From Anaerocolumna sp047777345 (GTDB lineage: Bacteria > Bacillota > Clostridia > Lachnospirales > Lachnospiraceae), in assembly GCA_047777345.1 (NCBI GenBank), contig JBKEEJ010000001.1:62001-126000 (forward strand): a stretch of DNA of 64,000 nucleotides. Direction: 5' to 3'. Below, one piece after another: positions 7,149-15,661 of this stretch (the first letter of the stretch is position 1; every line of letters starts with the position of its first letter). Under the pieces are notes generated by a model. The model saw only the letters and a list, made by a program, of their open reading frames with translations, did no database searches and was not told the DNA's origin. A program made the translations under genes and the position numbers.

Positions 7149-8567
7149 ATGGAAAGATTTTTCAAACTTAAGCAAAATGGAACAACAGTATCAACAGAGA
7201 TAATGGCAGGTATTACCACATTTTTTGCAATGGCTTATATTATCTTTGTCAATCCTCAAATGTTAAGTCAGACCGGTATGCCTGGCGGAGCGGTATTTTT
7301 GGCTACCATTATTGCTTCCGTAGTGGGAACGTTAGTCATGGGCCTTTTTGCCAATGTTCCTTATGCACAGGCTCCTGGAATGGGCTTAAACGCATTCTTT
7401 ACTTATACTGTCGTTTTCGGTTTGGGCTTTTCCTGGCAACAGGCTTTGGCGATGGTATTTTTGTGCGGTGTTATTAACATTTTAATTACAGTTACTAAAA
7501 TTCGTAAATTAATAATAAAAGCGATCCCGGCCAGCTTACAAAGCGCTATTGGCGGTGGTATTGGTATTTTTATTGCCTACATAGGTATAAAGAATGCCGG
7601 TATTTTGGATTTTACTGCTGATCCAGGAAAATACACTCAACTGGACAGCGGTACGGTAATTGCAGACAGCAGTATTGTTCCTGCTCTTGTATCTTTTAAC
7701 ACGAAACCGGTACTTCTTGCTTTAATCGGTATCTTCATAATGTTTGTACTGATTATCTTGAATGTAAAAGGTGCTATTCTAATCGGTATTGCGGCTACTA
7801 CCATTATTGGTATCCCTATGGGAGTCGTTGATTTATCCAGTTTTAACACAACTACAGGATTGGGAGATTCCTTCAACCAGCTTGGAACAACTTTTTGCGC
7901 GGCATTTGGAAAGGAAGGAATGTTATCCTTATTCAGTGATCCGTCTCGTATTCCTCAGGTATTAATGACGATTTTCGCTTTCAGTTTATCCGATACCTTT
8001 GATACCCTTGGAACCTTTATTGGAACCGGAAAAAGAAGCGGTATTTTTGATGATGCTGATGAAAGAGCACTTCAGGAAGGTTCCGGATTTAAGTCAAAAA
8101 TGGATAAAGCTTTATTTGCCGATTCCATTGCTACTTCAATCGGTGCTATTTTTGGTACCTCCAATACAACTACTTATGTGGAAAGTGCTGCCGGAATCGG
8201 CGCTGGCGGACGTACAGGATTAACTTCTGTTGTTACAGCTCTTTTATTCTTACTTAGTATGTTCCTGGCTCCGGTTGCAGGCATCGTACCCACACAGGCA
8301 ACTGCTCCGGCCTTAATCGTTGTTGGTATTATGATGTTATCTTCCTTTAAGGAAATTAAATGGCCTGACTTAGATGAAGCAATTCCTGCTTTCTTTGCAG
8401 CAATTTTTATGGCTTTGTGCTACAGCATTTCTTATGGTATCGCAGGCGGATTCATTTTCTACTGCCTGGTTAAGATCTGCAGAGGAAAAGCTAAGGAAGT
8501 ACATCCTATTCTTTGGGTTGCAACTGCCCTTTTCATTCTTAACTTTATCGTTGGAGCTATACTTTAA
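7149..8567 (+). CDS. guanine/hypoxanthine permease, NCS2 (AzgA/PbuG type)
   Basis: A 472-residue polytopic membrane protein of the AzgA branch of the nucleobase-cation symporter-2 family, which imports guanine, hypoxanthine or adenine. Characteristic sequences are TEIMAGITTFFAMAYIIFVNP at the N-terminus (residue 16 onward), APGMGLNAFFTYTV, SLSDTFDTLGTFIGTG and TSNTTTYVESAAGIGAGGRTGL. The start has an AAGGAGAAGG ribosome site. It has its own promoter and terminator and is cargo of the spoIIID element. Which purine it carries cannot be told from sequence. Confidence 0.93.
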   Translation: MERFFKLKQNGTTVSTEIMAGITTFFAMAYIIFVNPQMLSQTGMPGGAVFLATIIASVVGTLVMGLFANVPYAQAPGMGLNAFFTYTVVFGLGFSWQQALAMVFLCGVINILITVTKIRKLIIKAIPASLQSAIGGGIGIFIAYIGIKNAGILDFTADPGKYTQLDSGTVIADSSIVPALVSFNTKPVLLALIGIFIMFVLIILNVKGAILIGIAATTIIGIPMGVVDLSSFNTTTGLGDSFNQLGTTFCAAFGKEGMLSLFSDPSRIPQVLMTIFAFSLSDTFDTLGTFIGTGKRSGIFDDADERALQEGSGFKSKMDKALFADSIATSIGAIFGTSNTTTYVESAAGIGAGGRTGLTSVVTALLFLLSMFLAPVAGIVPTQATAPALIVVGIMMLSSFKEIKWPDLDEAIPAFFAAIFMALCYSISYGIAGGFIFYCLVKICRGKAKEVHPILWVATALFILNFIVGAIL

Positions 8568-8624
8568 ATTTGATTGAATATTTAAGTTAAAGAAAACTTT
8601 CAATCAGTAACCTTAAACATTTTA

Positions 8625-8684
8625 AGCCTCTTTCAATGGCTGTGGCGAAACAGCTTAGCAGCTCTTGATAAGAGGCTGTTTTTA
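8625..8684 (+). terminator. intrinsic terminator after the purine permease
   Basis: AGCCTCTT (8625-8632) pairs with AAGAGGCT (8670-8677), with an inner GGCTGT/ACAGCT stem, and is followed by GTTTTTAT. An ISL3-derived element begins immediately after it. Confidence 0.8.
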
Positions 8685-8685
8685 T

Positions 8686-9407
8686 GGTTCTTTGTCAAGC
8701 ATTGGGGTAATATGATTTTTGGTAGCCGGAGGGATATTCTCTCCGGTTACTTTATGATAAGGCTAACATCATTCTGTTTCTAAAGTTCACAAAATTCCTA
8801 TATCCATTCCTATATCCATATGCAGTTCGCTTAATTACTTTGATTGAATTGTTTATTCCTTCTGTAAAACCATTTGTATAAGGCCAATCAAATGAATTCA
8901 GTATGTATTTAGACCAGTTCCCCAGCATAGATAGCACAGGTTTAAATTCCTTTAAGTTGCTGGCCTGTGCTGCTAAAATAAAAAATTTCAGTCGCTTTAT
9001 TGCTTCATCCCTGTCTTTTGATTCGAGAAATTCATAAAACTTCTCTATCTTTCATTCTTCTAAAGAAGATGAAACACCATTATGTATTGCAACTGACTTC
9101 ACACTCAATTTATCTGCGAGAAAATTTATGCAGTGCCAAGCAAGGCGTGTGGTTGTATGACAATATTTAGGGCAGAATGGACAAGTGACAGTTTTTCTCT
9201 GTAAAGAGAAGTGGATCACAGTTGTATCGTAAGAAGTCTCAATATTTTCAATAATAGCATCTTCCAAATCAAGAAGTTTTGATGTAAAATCATTTATAGG
9301 CATAGGTAACATCCTTTCGTATAGAGTTTGTGGTGAACTAATTATACAAAAAAATGTTAACCTATGCCTATTCTTTTTGCCCTTACCACAATCTTAAGTT
9401 TAGAACC
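8686..9407 (-). mobile_element. degraded ISL3-family insertion sequence
   Basis: The ends GGTTCTTTGTCAAGCATTGG at 8686 and the reverse complement of the right end at 9407 (GGTTCTAAACTTAAGATTGT) form imperfect terminal inverted repeats. Inside lies a shortened ISL3-type transposase on the minus strand. The same two ends occur in a 222-bp derivative at 49703-49924. No target duplication is evident. It sits directly after a terminator T-tract. Confidence 0.8.
8752..9312 (-). pseudogene. ISL3-family transposase, internally deleted
   Basis: The N-terminal part (9312 down to about 9055) has the zinc-finger-like pattern CPFCPKYCHTTTR of ISL3 transposases. The C-terminal part (from 8937 down) has YTNGFTEGINNSIKVIKRTAYG, the end of the DDE domain. 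Both parts are in one frame, interrupted by an in-frame TGA near 9052. At about 187 codons it is less than half the usual 400 or more residues, so most of the catalytic core is deleted. It cannot be active. Confidence 0.8.
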
Positions 9408-9408
9408 T

Positions 9409-9510
9409 GAAAAAATGGGGTTCAAAAAAGAAGGTTTAAAAGAAAACTCACTTATAGTAGATGGAAAATATGTGGATGTAAAAGACGGAAATAAATATCT
9501 GCATAGTTAA
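9409..9510 (+). pseudogene. C-terminal remnant of a GNAT acetyltransferase
   Basis: The frame EKMGFKKEGLKENSLIVDG followed by KYVDV and KYLHS, ending at TAA 9508, matches the C-terminal signature of RimJ/RimL-type GNAT N-acetyltransferases. The N-terminal part is absent because the ISL3 element ends at 9407, so the insertion or a later deletion removed it. No function is expected. Confidence 0.55.
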
Positions 9511-9516
9511 GACGTA

Positions 9517-9690
9517 ATGTTCTTATATGACGAAATCCAACAGGGTAGAGTATTTCAGTGCTCTCCAATGCCAGGGTTAAACATGCCTATTTTTGTTCGG
9601 GCACACCATTCTTTTGTTAACGGAATTCATATTGGTGAGTTTGTGAATGCATTAGAAGAATATCTGGGCAGTTTTTTACGGAAAAATTGA
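9517..9690 (+). pseudogene. C-terminal remnant of a CatA-like acetyltransferase
   Basis: A 57-codon frame from ATG 9517 to TGA 9688 encodes FVRAHHSFVNGIHIGEFVNA, which resembles the catalytic HHAxxDGxH region of type A chloramphenicol acetyltransferases. The position of the conserved Asp is Asn here. The N-terminal 150 or so residues are missing. It is most likely a gene relic. Confidence 0.5.
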
Positions 9691-9697
9691 TATTTTT

Positions 9698-9757
9698 TGC
9701 AAAAAAAAGACTTCAGGCCCTACTCGGTACTAAGCAGGGCTGAGGCCTTTTCTTTTT
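9698..9757. terminator. bidirectional terminator-like hairpin
   Basis: An A-rich stretch, a GC-rich imperfect stem (CAGGCCCT / AGGGCTG plus flanking A/T pairs) and TTTTCTTTTT follow the acetyltransferase remnant. It can also end the minus-strand permease transcript. Confidence 0.65.
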
Positions 9758-9827
9758 GAATTTGTAATCTGGCAACCTTCCCTCATATATGATTTGTGGT
9801 TCGCCGTCTTAGATGAAACCATCTTTT

Positions 9828-11243
9828 TTATTCTATTTCTGTTATTGTTTCTGTTGCTGTTACTGCTTCTTCATTTGTCTCTGTTTCAATATCATCCTTT
9901 TCCCCTATGGATAAAAGCAGATTCAGTAAGATACCTGCGACAGCCGCGGTAGCAATTGCCGGTAGCTGAATTCCAAACATAGGAATCATGCCGCCTTCAA
10001 ATCCGAAGCTTCCGCCTAAGCCGATAATCAAGATAACAGCGATTACAGCCAGATTCTTTGATTTAAACATATCTACCTTGCGGTCCATCATAATGGTAAT
10101 ACCCTGAGCTGCAATAATACCAAACAAATAGATGGATAAACCGCCGATAACCGGGGTGGGAATGGAATATACCGCATTAATTAACGGTGTAAAGCAGGCT
10201 ATGATCATGGTTATGATGGAAGCGGCTATCAGTACCGGTACGGAAAAGATTCTGGATATTGCCATGGTGCTGATGTTTTCCCCATAATTTGTACCTGCCG
10301 GGCCTCCGATAAAACCGGATACGATATCGCCGATACCGTCTCCAATCAGGTTAAGTCCCAGCTTATCATCAATTGCATAAGGTTTGGAACCTTTTTTCTT
10401 AGCCAGGTCATTTACGTAAATGTGGAGCTGATAAACATGGGCTGTGGATTCCGGTATAGTTGCGATGGCAATAGGCATAATAGCGGCTACGGCTGCCAGT
10501 GAAGGTTTTGGTAAAGTAAAGACAGGCAGCTGGAAAACACTGTTTGATGTTACGGTATGCAGGTTAATAAAAGGAATTCCGGTTGCCGCATCTATAATTA
10601 CAGCTGCGATATAACCCGTAAAAAGGCCAAAAAGAATAGGCAGCTGACTTAGCTTACCTTTCAAATAAACGGAATATAGAATTGTTGAAATAAGGGTTAT
10701 TAGTGCGATAATCCAGGCTAAATTACCTGCAAGTCCTTGTTTATCTGCGGATACTTCGGGAATAGCTGATGCGTTGGTCATTGCATTGGATGCTAATGAT
10801 AAACCAATTATAATAGCAATACTGCCGGTGACTGTAGGGGGAAGGACTTTATCAATAACTTTTTTGCCACTATTTTTAATAATTATACCGGCGAAAATGG
10901 AAACAAAACCAGACATTACAATACCAAATTGAGCAATAGAAATTTTATCATTAAGACTATAATTAGAAAATGCTTCTGCACTCATAATAGATGAAATAGC
11001 TGTAATATAGGAAAAACTTGAGCCGTAATACAATGGGATTTTTTTCCCTGTAACAAGAAGAAAAGTAAGAGTAGCCAGCCCGCTGGCAAAAATAGTAGTA
11101 GAAACGTGAAAACCTGTTATAAGAGCTACCAGAACCGTCGCTGGAAACATTACTACGATTTGCTGTAATGCAAAAAGAATTAATTCCCAAATCGGGGGAC
11201 GTTCATCTGGCAGGTAGCCAATAGTTTGGTTTTTTGAAGACAT
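9828..11243 (-). CDS. uracil/xanthine permease, NCS2 family
   Basis: A 471-residue membrane transporter of the UraA/XanP branch of NCS2. Support comes from the start MSSKNQTIGYLPDERPPIWE, with GLQQ-like LFALQQIVVMFPATVLVALITG, and from the later PVLIGGLSIYLFG-type region (TPVIGGLSIYLFGIIAAQG). The family motif AIATIPESTAHVYQL contains the substrate-site Glu. Ribosome site AGGAGGTAACTA precedes the start. The last 20 or so residues are a Glu/Thr-rich tail. It is cargo of the spoIIID element and the only complete minus-strand gene in it. Substrate (uracil or xanthine) is undetermined. Confidence 0.92.
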   Translation of the reverse strand: MSSKNQTIGYLPDERPPIWELILFALQQIVVMFPATVLVALITGFHVSTTIFASGLATLTFLLVTGKKIPLYYGSSFSYITAISSIMSAEAFSNYSLNDKISIAQFGIVMSGFVSIFAGIIIKNSGKKVIDKVLPPTVTGSIAIIIGLSLASNAMTNASAIPEVSADKQGLAGNLAWIIALITLISTILYSVYLKGKLSQLPILFGLFTGYIAAVIIDAATGIPFINLHTVTSNSVFQLPVFTLPKPSLAAVAAIMPIAIATIPESTAHVYQLHIYVNDLAKKKGSKPYAIDDKLGLNLIGDGIGDIVSGFIGGPAGTNYGENISTMAISRIFSVPVLIAASIITMIIACFTPLINAVYSIPTPVIGGLSIYLFGIIAAQGITIMMDRKVDMFKSKNLAVIAVILIIGLGGSFGFEGGMIPMFGIQLPAIATAAVAGILLNLLLSIGEKDDIETETNEEAVTATETITEIE

Positions 11244-11588
11244 TTGTTAGTTACCTCCTATGAAATTTTTTATATTTTGACACAAAGATTTGATTTTGTA
11301 AAGAGGTTTTTTTCAAATTTTTGAAAGTCTGAAAATGGTCCGAAACGGGAAAAATCGTTAATATAATTTTGATAATTAAAAACGAATTTTAAATATACTG
11401 AAAAAAATGAACCAGAAACGTATGTGTCAAAATTCGAGTTATTTTAACAAAAATTTTGCAACAATAATTATGGCGGTACATTTTGCTTGCCTTTTTTAAA
11501 CCTGAAGGGGATGAAAAAACAGGTTGACAATTTGGGGGGCATTTATTTGGCTTCCTGAAATAAAATTACATATTGTTTTATTTTTGTA
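11244..11588. other. AT-rich divergent intergenic region
   Basis: About 345 bp separate the start of the minus-strand permease from the GntR promoter. It contains only the permease ribosome site (11246-11258) and AT-rich DNA. I could not identify a convincing minus-strand promoter or riboswitch. Confidence 0.4.
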
Positions 11589-11660
11589 TTGACAATATAG
11601 AAACTTAAGTATATATTGTATATAGCAGGTATATACAATATAGTAGGTATATACAATAAT
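11589..11660 (+). promoter_or_regulatory. promoter and operator repeats of the GntR-ABC operon
   Basis: TTGACA (11589-11594) and TATATT (11612-11617) are exactly 17 bp apart. From the -10 onward lie ATTGTATAT and ATATACAAT half-sites forming a dyad, and AGGTATATACAATA is repeated twice. This is the expected layout of an autoregulatory YtrA-type GntR operator. Confidence 0.75.
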
Positions 11661-11682
11661 TACAGGTAAATGAGGTGACTAA

Positions 11683-12078
11683 GTGGATATTATTATAAGC
11701 AATTCCAGCGGGAAACCCATATATGAGCAGATTACAAGTCAAATCAAGAATATGATAATAAACGGCGAGTTAAAACCAGGTCAGCCTCTTCCGTCCATGA
11801 GGCTTCTTGCCAAGGAGTTAAGAATTAGTGTTATTACCACGAAAAGGGCTTACGAAGACTTGGAGAGGGATGGCTTTATTACCACTTTAGTGGGTAAAGG
11901 CAGCTTTGTGGCTGAAACCAATACGGAACTGGTTAAGGAAGAACACTTAAAAATAATCGAAGGATATTTGGAAAAAGCGGCGGAAAGCGCAAAAATAGGC
12001 GGTATCAGTTTAGAAGAACTGCATGACATACTGGATGTAATTTATAAGGAGGGTTATAGTTATGATAAATGCAATTGA
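11683..12078 (+). CDS. GntR-family regulator, YtrA subfamily
   Basis: A 131-residue repressor-type protein with a winged helix (GKPIYEQITSQIKNMIINGE, LPSMRLLAKELRISVITTKRAYEDLERDGFI) and a short helical C-terminus, as in YtrA regulators that control linked ABC exporters. The start is GTG 11683 behind GAGGTG. Its end overlaps the ATPase gene by 17 bp, indicating coupling. It probably represses its own operon through the TATATACAATA repeats upstream. The inducing ligand is unknown. Confidence 0.88.
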   Translation: MDIIISNSSGKPIYEQITSQIKNMIINGELKPGQPLPSMRLLAKELRISVITTKRAYEDLERDGFITTLVGKGSFVAETNTELVKEEHLKIIEGYLEKAAESAKIGGISLEELHDILDVIYKEGYSYDKCN

Positions 12079-12919
12079 ATTGAATGGGGTCACAAAGGAA
12101 TACAACAATTTTACATTGGACAACGTGTCATTTCAGGTACCTCGTGGCTGTATTATGGGCTTAATCGGTGAAAACGGAGCCGGAAAGACTACCACTTTGA
12201 AGGCAATTTTAAACCTTATCCACATAAACAGCGGAAATATTAAGGTATTGGGAATGGACTCCGTAAAGGATGAAAAAAAGATTAAGGAGCAGATTGGGGT
12301 TGTATTTGATGAAAGTTGTTTTCATGACAATTTGACGGTAACCCAAATCTCAAAAATTATGGGAAATATTTATTCCACCTGGCAGGCGAATGTTTTTGAA
12401 CAATACGTCACAAGGTTTAAGCTGCCGAAAGACAAAATGATTAAAGAATATTCCAGGGGAATGAAAACGAAACTTTCCATAGCGGCAGCTCTTTCCCACA
12501 ATGCAAACCTGCTAATACTGGATGAGGCAACCAGCGGTTTGGATCCGGTAGTCCGGAATGAAATTCTGGATATTTTTATGGATTTTATCCAGGATGAAAA
12601 TCATTCTATTTTGCTGTCGTCTCATATTACCAGTGACTTAGAAAAAATAGCGGACTACATTACCTTTATCCATAAAGGGAAAATCATTTTTAGTAAGCCA
12701 AAGGATGATTTAATCGACAATTATGGCGTTGTCCGCTGTGGAGCTGATGAATATAAAAGGCTTGATAAAGAATATAAGGGACATATTATAGGAATCAGGA
12801 AAAATCAGTTTGAATATGAAATAATGGTAGACAATAAGAGAAAATTAAGGCAAAGCGAACCGGGCCTGGTGGTAGATAATACTTCCATAGAGGAACTAAT
12901 TCTGTTTTATGTAAAATAA
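12062..12919 (+). CDS. ABC transporter ATP-binding protein (YtrB-like)
   Basis: A 285-residue ATPase with Walker A GENGAGKTT (about residues 38-46), signature YSRGMKTKLSIA, Walker B LLILDEATSGLDP and a switch His in LSSHI. It resembles the ATPases linked to YtrA-type regulators. With the following permease it should form an ABC-2 type exporter, often induced by cell-envelope stress or peptides. The substrate is unknown. Confidence 0.9.
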   Translation: MINAIELNGVTKEYNNFTLDNVSFQVPRGCIMGLIGENGAGKTTTLKAILNLIHINSGNIKVLGMDSVKDEKKIKEQIGVVFDESCFHDNLTVTQISKIMGNIYSTWQANVFEQYVTRFKLPKDKMIKEYSRGMKTKLSIAAALSHNANLLILDEATSGLDPVVRNEILDIFMDFIQDENHSILLSSHITSDLEKIADYITFIHKGKIIFSKPKDDLIDNYGVVRCGADEYKRLDKEYKGHIIGIRKNQFEYEIMVDNKRKLRQSEPGLVVDNTSIEELILFYVK

Positions 12920-13059
12920 ATAAAAACCTGACGTTTATTAAGAAAATATGTATATACAAAAACGTTGGCAAAAAGAATTAGAACAAAAAAGGTTTTTAAA
13001 TTCTGTAAAAATACTATTATAGTCTGAGATAGTAGAAAAATTCGGATACAATAGAAAGG

Positions 13060-13716
13060 ATGAATATTATGACCGGATTAATACTGAAAGATTTATATAA
13101 CTTAAAGAGATATTTAAAACAGATCGGATTAATTTTTGTGATTTTTGGTTTTTTGGCATTACAATCGAAAGACCCTACTCTTTTTATTGGAATGGTTACT
13201 ATGATTTTTTCCATGCTGGTAATTACCTCTATGTCCTACGATGATTTTGCAAAATGGGATAAATATGCCCTGACTATGCCTATTTTAAGGAAAGATATTG
13301 TTTTGTCCAAATACATTTTATTTATTATCCTAATGATTGTGGGAACGGTGGCATCCGGAATTTTATCTTTGGCAATGAACATATACCTGCATTTGAATAA
13401 AGCCATGGAAGTCGTTGTAACATGCGGTGTTATGATGCTGGTTATAATTTTTTTGTTCAGTATACTGATGCCGCTTTTATTAAAATACGGAGTGGAAAAG
13501 TCCAGAATTTTAATATTTGTCATCGTCGGGGCTCCGGCCTTTTTTGGCGCGGTAATCCTTCGGCTGATGAAGTATTTAAATATACCGCAGCCGGATGAAG
13601 CTTTACTTGAAAAACTATTTTCTGTTTTGCCATATACCTCCATAGTATTGGCATTATTGGCTTTGATTCTGTCCTATAATATTTCAGTCCGAATTTATGA
13701 AAAGAAGGAATTTTAA
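13060..13716 (+). CDS. ABC-2 type permease subunit
   Basis: A 218-residue membrane protein with about six hydrophobic segments, beginning MNIMTGLILKDLYNLKRYLK, the usual cytoplasmic lead of ABC-2 exporter permeases. It lies 140 bp behind the ATPase gene with its own AGAAAGG ribosome site and no terminator between, so it is very probably the membrane partner. A strong terminator follows. Confidence 0.85.
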   Translation: MNIMTGLILKDLYNLKRYLKQIGLIFVIFGFLALQSKDPTLFIGMVTMIFSMLVITSMSYDDFAKWDKYALTMPILRKDIVLSKYILFIILMIVGTVASGILSLAMNIYLHLNKAMEVVVTCGVMMLVIIFLFSILMPLLLKYGVEKSRILIFVIVGAPAFFGAVILRLMKYLNIPQPDEALLEKLFSVLPYTSIVLALLALILSYNISVRIYEKKEF

Positions 13717-13761
13717 ATTGATTGAAATACCTTTTTACTCCCTGGGGACATCAGAATATGT

Positions 13762-13820
13762 GCCAGATAAGAAATGGTAACGGGCTCATTGCCCGGTTGG
13801 TTTCTTATCTGGCATTATTT
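13762..13820 (+). terminator. strong intrinsic terminator after the ABC exporter
   Basis: GCCAGATAAGAAA (13762-13774) pairs perfectly with TTTCTTATCTGGC (13801-13813), with an inner CGGGC/GCCCG stem, followed by ATTATTTGTT. It insulates the recombinase operon downstream. Confidence 0.9.
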
Positions 13821-13882
13821 GTTAAACAGAAAATTCTTTAGAATTACTATTAAAGAAAATGCCGCCTTTTTACTTTAGGGAA

Positions 13883-13911
13883 GCATATCAAAAGATAATC
13901 CCACATAGTAT
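13883..13911 (+). promoter_or_regulatory. sigma-E-like promoter of the recombinase operon
   Basis: GCATATC (13883-13889) matches the sigma-E -35 consensus KMATATT at 6 of 7 positions. CATAGTAT (13904-13911) matches CATACAMT at 6 of 8. The spacer is 14 bp, as required. No good sigma-A promoter is visible between the terminator and the recombinase. This would give mother-cell-specific expression, as for spoIVCA of B. subtilis. Confidence 0.5.
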
Positions 13912-13938
13912 GTACAAATAATTGAATTGGTAGAAAAA

Positions 13939-14121
13939 ATGAGACAGGAAAAACAATTTCAATCAGCAAAGACGAGTGGGGAAAAACAAAAGAACCTGTC
14001 TGGAAACAGCAGAAAAAGGCAGGTTCATATTAATTTTCACAATCCAAATACGGAGGAAGATACGGTGCGGTTTCTGATCAATCTGGTTATGGATTATCTG
14101 GAGGAAGGGGCATTTGAATAA
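13939..14121 (+). CDS. small conserved-type ORF upstream of the recombinase
   Basis: A 60-residue protein with a basic N-terminal half (many Lys, Arg and Gln) and an amphipathic helical end (VHINFHNPNTEEDTVRFLIN). It begins at ATG 13939 (TTG 13927 also possible) without a strong ribosome site, and ends 58 bp before the recombinase ATG. It shares the sigma-E-like promoter. It might be an accessory or directionality factor for the recombinase, but that is only an inference from position. Confidence 0.55.
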   Translation: MRQEKQFQSAKTSGEKQKNLSGNSRKRQVHINFHNPNTEEDTVRFLINLVMDYLEEGAFE

Positions 14122-14179
14122 AGAGCGGAAACAGGAAAAGGCCTTGCTGTTTTTTAACGTTAAAGGAAGGGGGTATGTT

Positions 14180-15661
14180 ATGAAAGCGGTGGCCTACTGC
14201 AGAGTATCCACCAGTAAGGAAGAACAGCTTGACAGCATGGAAAGCCAGCAGAACTTTTTTGTGGAATACGCAAAAAGAAACGGATATGACCTGGTAAAAA
14301 TATATGCCGATGAAGGAAAAAGCGGAACCAAATTAAAAAACAGGACAGAACTTTTGAAGCTGTTAAAAGATGCGGCAACAGGAAGCTTTGAGGTGGTCCT
14401 TATTAAGGATATATCCAGACTGGCACGGAACACAGTGGACTTTCTTACCAGCATAAGAAAATTAAAAGCTCTTAATATAAGGGTAATATTCGTAAATTAC
14501 GACCAGACCTCATCGGACAGCTCTGAATTTATGCTGACTATGTTAAGTGCCATTGCCCAGGAGGAAAGTGCCAATACCTCAAAACGGGTCCGTTTTGGCA
14601 AATTGCAGAATGCCCGGAAGGGAAGAGTCCCTAACCTGGTATACGGATATGACAAAACGGCGGGAGACTATTTTCACTTAAAAATCAATGAGACCGAAGC
14701 CCTTGTGGTAAAGCGGATTTTTCAGCTTTATACGGAAAAAGGATTAGGAGCAGGCCGTATAGCTGCAATTCTAAACCAGGAGGGAATAAAGACAAAGCGC
14801 GGCTGTAAATTTACCCAAAATGGAATCTGCCGTATTTTATCCAATGAGATTTACACCGGAAAAGTAATAAATGGGAAACAGGAAATTACTGATTTTCTTA
14901 CCGGGAGAAGGAAAAACAAACCGGCCGATACCTGGATGATTACTTATAATCCGGAACTAAAGATTGTTTCCGAAGAAGTATTTGAAAAGGCAGGGGAAAT
15001 AAGAAAAATAAGGGGCGCTAAGCTGCCGGGGGCCTGTAAAATGCAAAAACACTTACTTAGCCAGACTGTAAAATGCAGGGATTGCGGGGCTTTTTTTAGA
15101 CGACTGGTTAGAACCTATAAAAATACCTATATTACCTGGGTCTGTAACGGACGTAACAGAAAGGGGGCAGATTATTGCAAAAACACAACTGCCATAGAGG
15201 AAGATATATTATTGGATGCCATCCGAAGTTATTTTATAAAATTATGGGAGCAAAATTCAGCCGTACTCCATCAGTTTTTTATGGACGATATGCGAAAAAG
15301 GAAAAGGAAGAATATCAGTAAAAGTAAAGAAAAAGAGTGGGCTGCTCTGCTTGAAATGAAACAAAAGCAAAAGCAAAAGTATATCGATATGTATCTGGGA
15401 GACATACTTACCATGGAAGAATTGACGGTTATAATTAGGCAGATTAATAAAGACATAAGCAGGTTAAAATCTGCATTGGAAGCGATACAGACCCAAAAAG
15501 ATTATGCAGTAAGCAGTATGAATTTTGAAAGACTGTTTAACAACAGGGATTTGACTGGACTTATTTTTAACCGGCTGATTGACAGAATAGAGGTAGATCA
15601 CAATGGAGTAGTGGATGTTTTTTTAAAATCCGGTAAAGATAAAGGTAAAGATAAAATATAA
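14180..15661 (+). CDS. large serine recombinase of the spoIIID element
   Basis: A 493-residue site-specific recombinase of the SpoIVCA/CisA class. The catalytic domain begins AVAYCRVSTSKEEQ with the nucleophile Ser10 and Arg8. IKDISRLARNTVDF and the SAIAQEES region follow. The recombinase domain runs from about residue 150 (LVYGYDK...), and the zinc ribbon has CRDCG and a downstream CNG/YC pair. A coiled-coil region near the C-terminus (about 370-430) completes the usual layout. ATG 14180 has AAGGAAGGGGG six bases upstream; TTG 14114 behind GAGGAAGGGG would add 22 residues. It ends only 70 bp from the right att repeat, as expected for an integrase acting on that site. Confidence 0.95.
   Translation: MKAVAYCRVSTSKEEQLDSMESQQNFFVEYAKRNGYDLVKIYADEGKSGTKLKNRTELLKLLKDAATGSFEVVLIKDISRLARNTVDFLTSIRKLKALNIRVIFVNYDQTSSDSSEFMLTMLSAIAQEESANTSKRVRFGKLQNARKGRVPNLVYGYDKTAGDYFHLKINETEALVVKRIFQLYTEKGLGAGRIAAILNQEGIKTKRGCKFTQNGICRILSNEIYTGKVINGKQEITDFLTGRRKNKPADTWMITYNPELKIVSEEVFEKAGEIRKIRGAKLPGACKMQKHLLSQTVKCRDCGAFFRRLVRTYKNTYITWVCNGRNRKGADYCKNTTAIEEDILLDAIRSYFIKLWEQNSAVLHQFFMDDMRKRKRKNISKSKEKEWAALLEMKQKQKQKYIDMYLGDILTMEELTVIIRQINKDISRLKSALEAIQTQKDYAVSSMNFERLFNNRDLTGLIFNRLIDRIEVDHNGVVDVFLKSGKDKGKDKI

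Noticed and set aside
14114..14179. Upstream TTG start for the recombinase
   Set aside because: It has a possible ribosome site, but ATG 14180 has a better one and gives the usual short lead before the catalytic Ser; kept only as an alternative.
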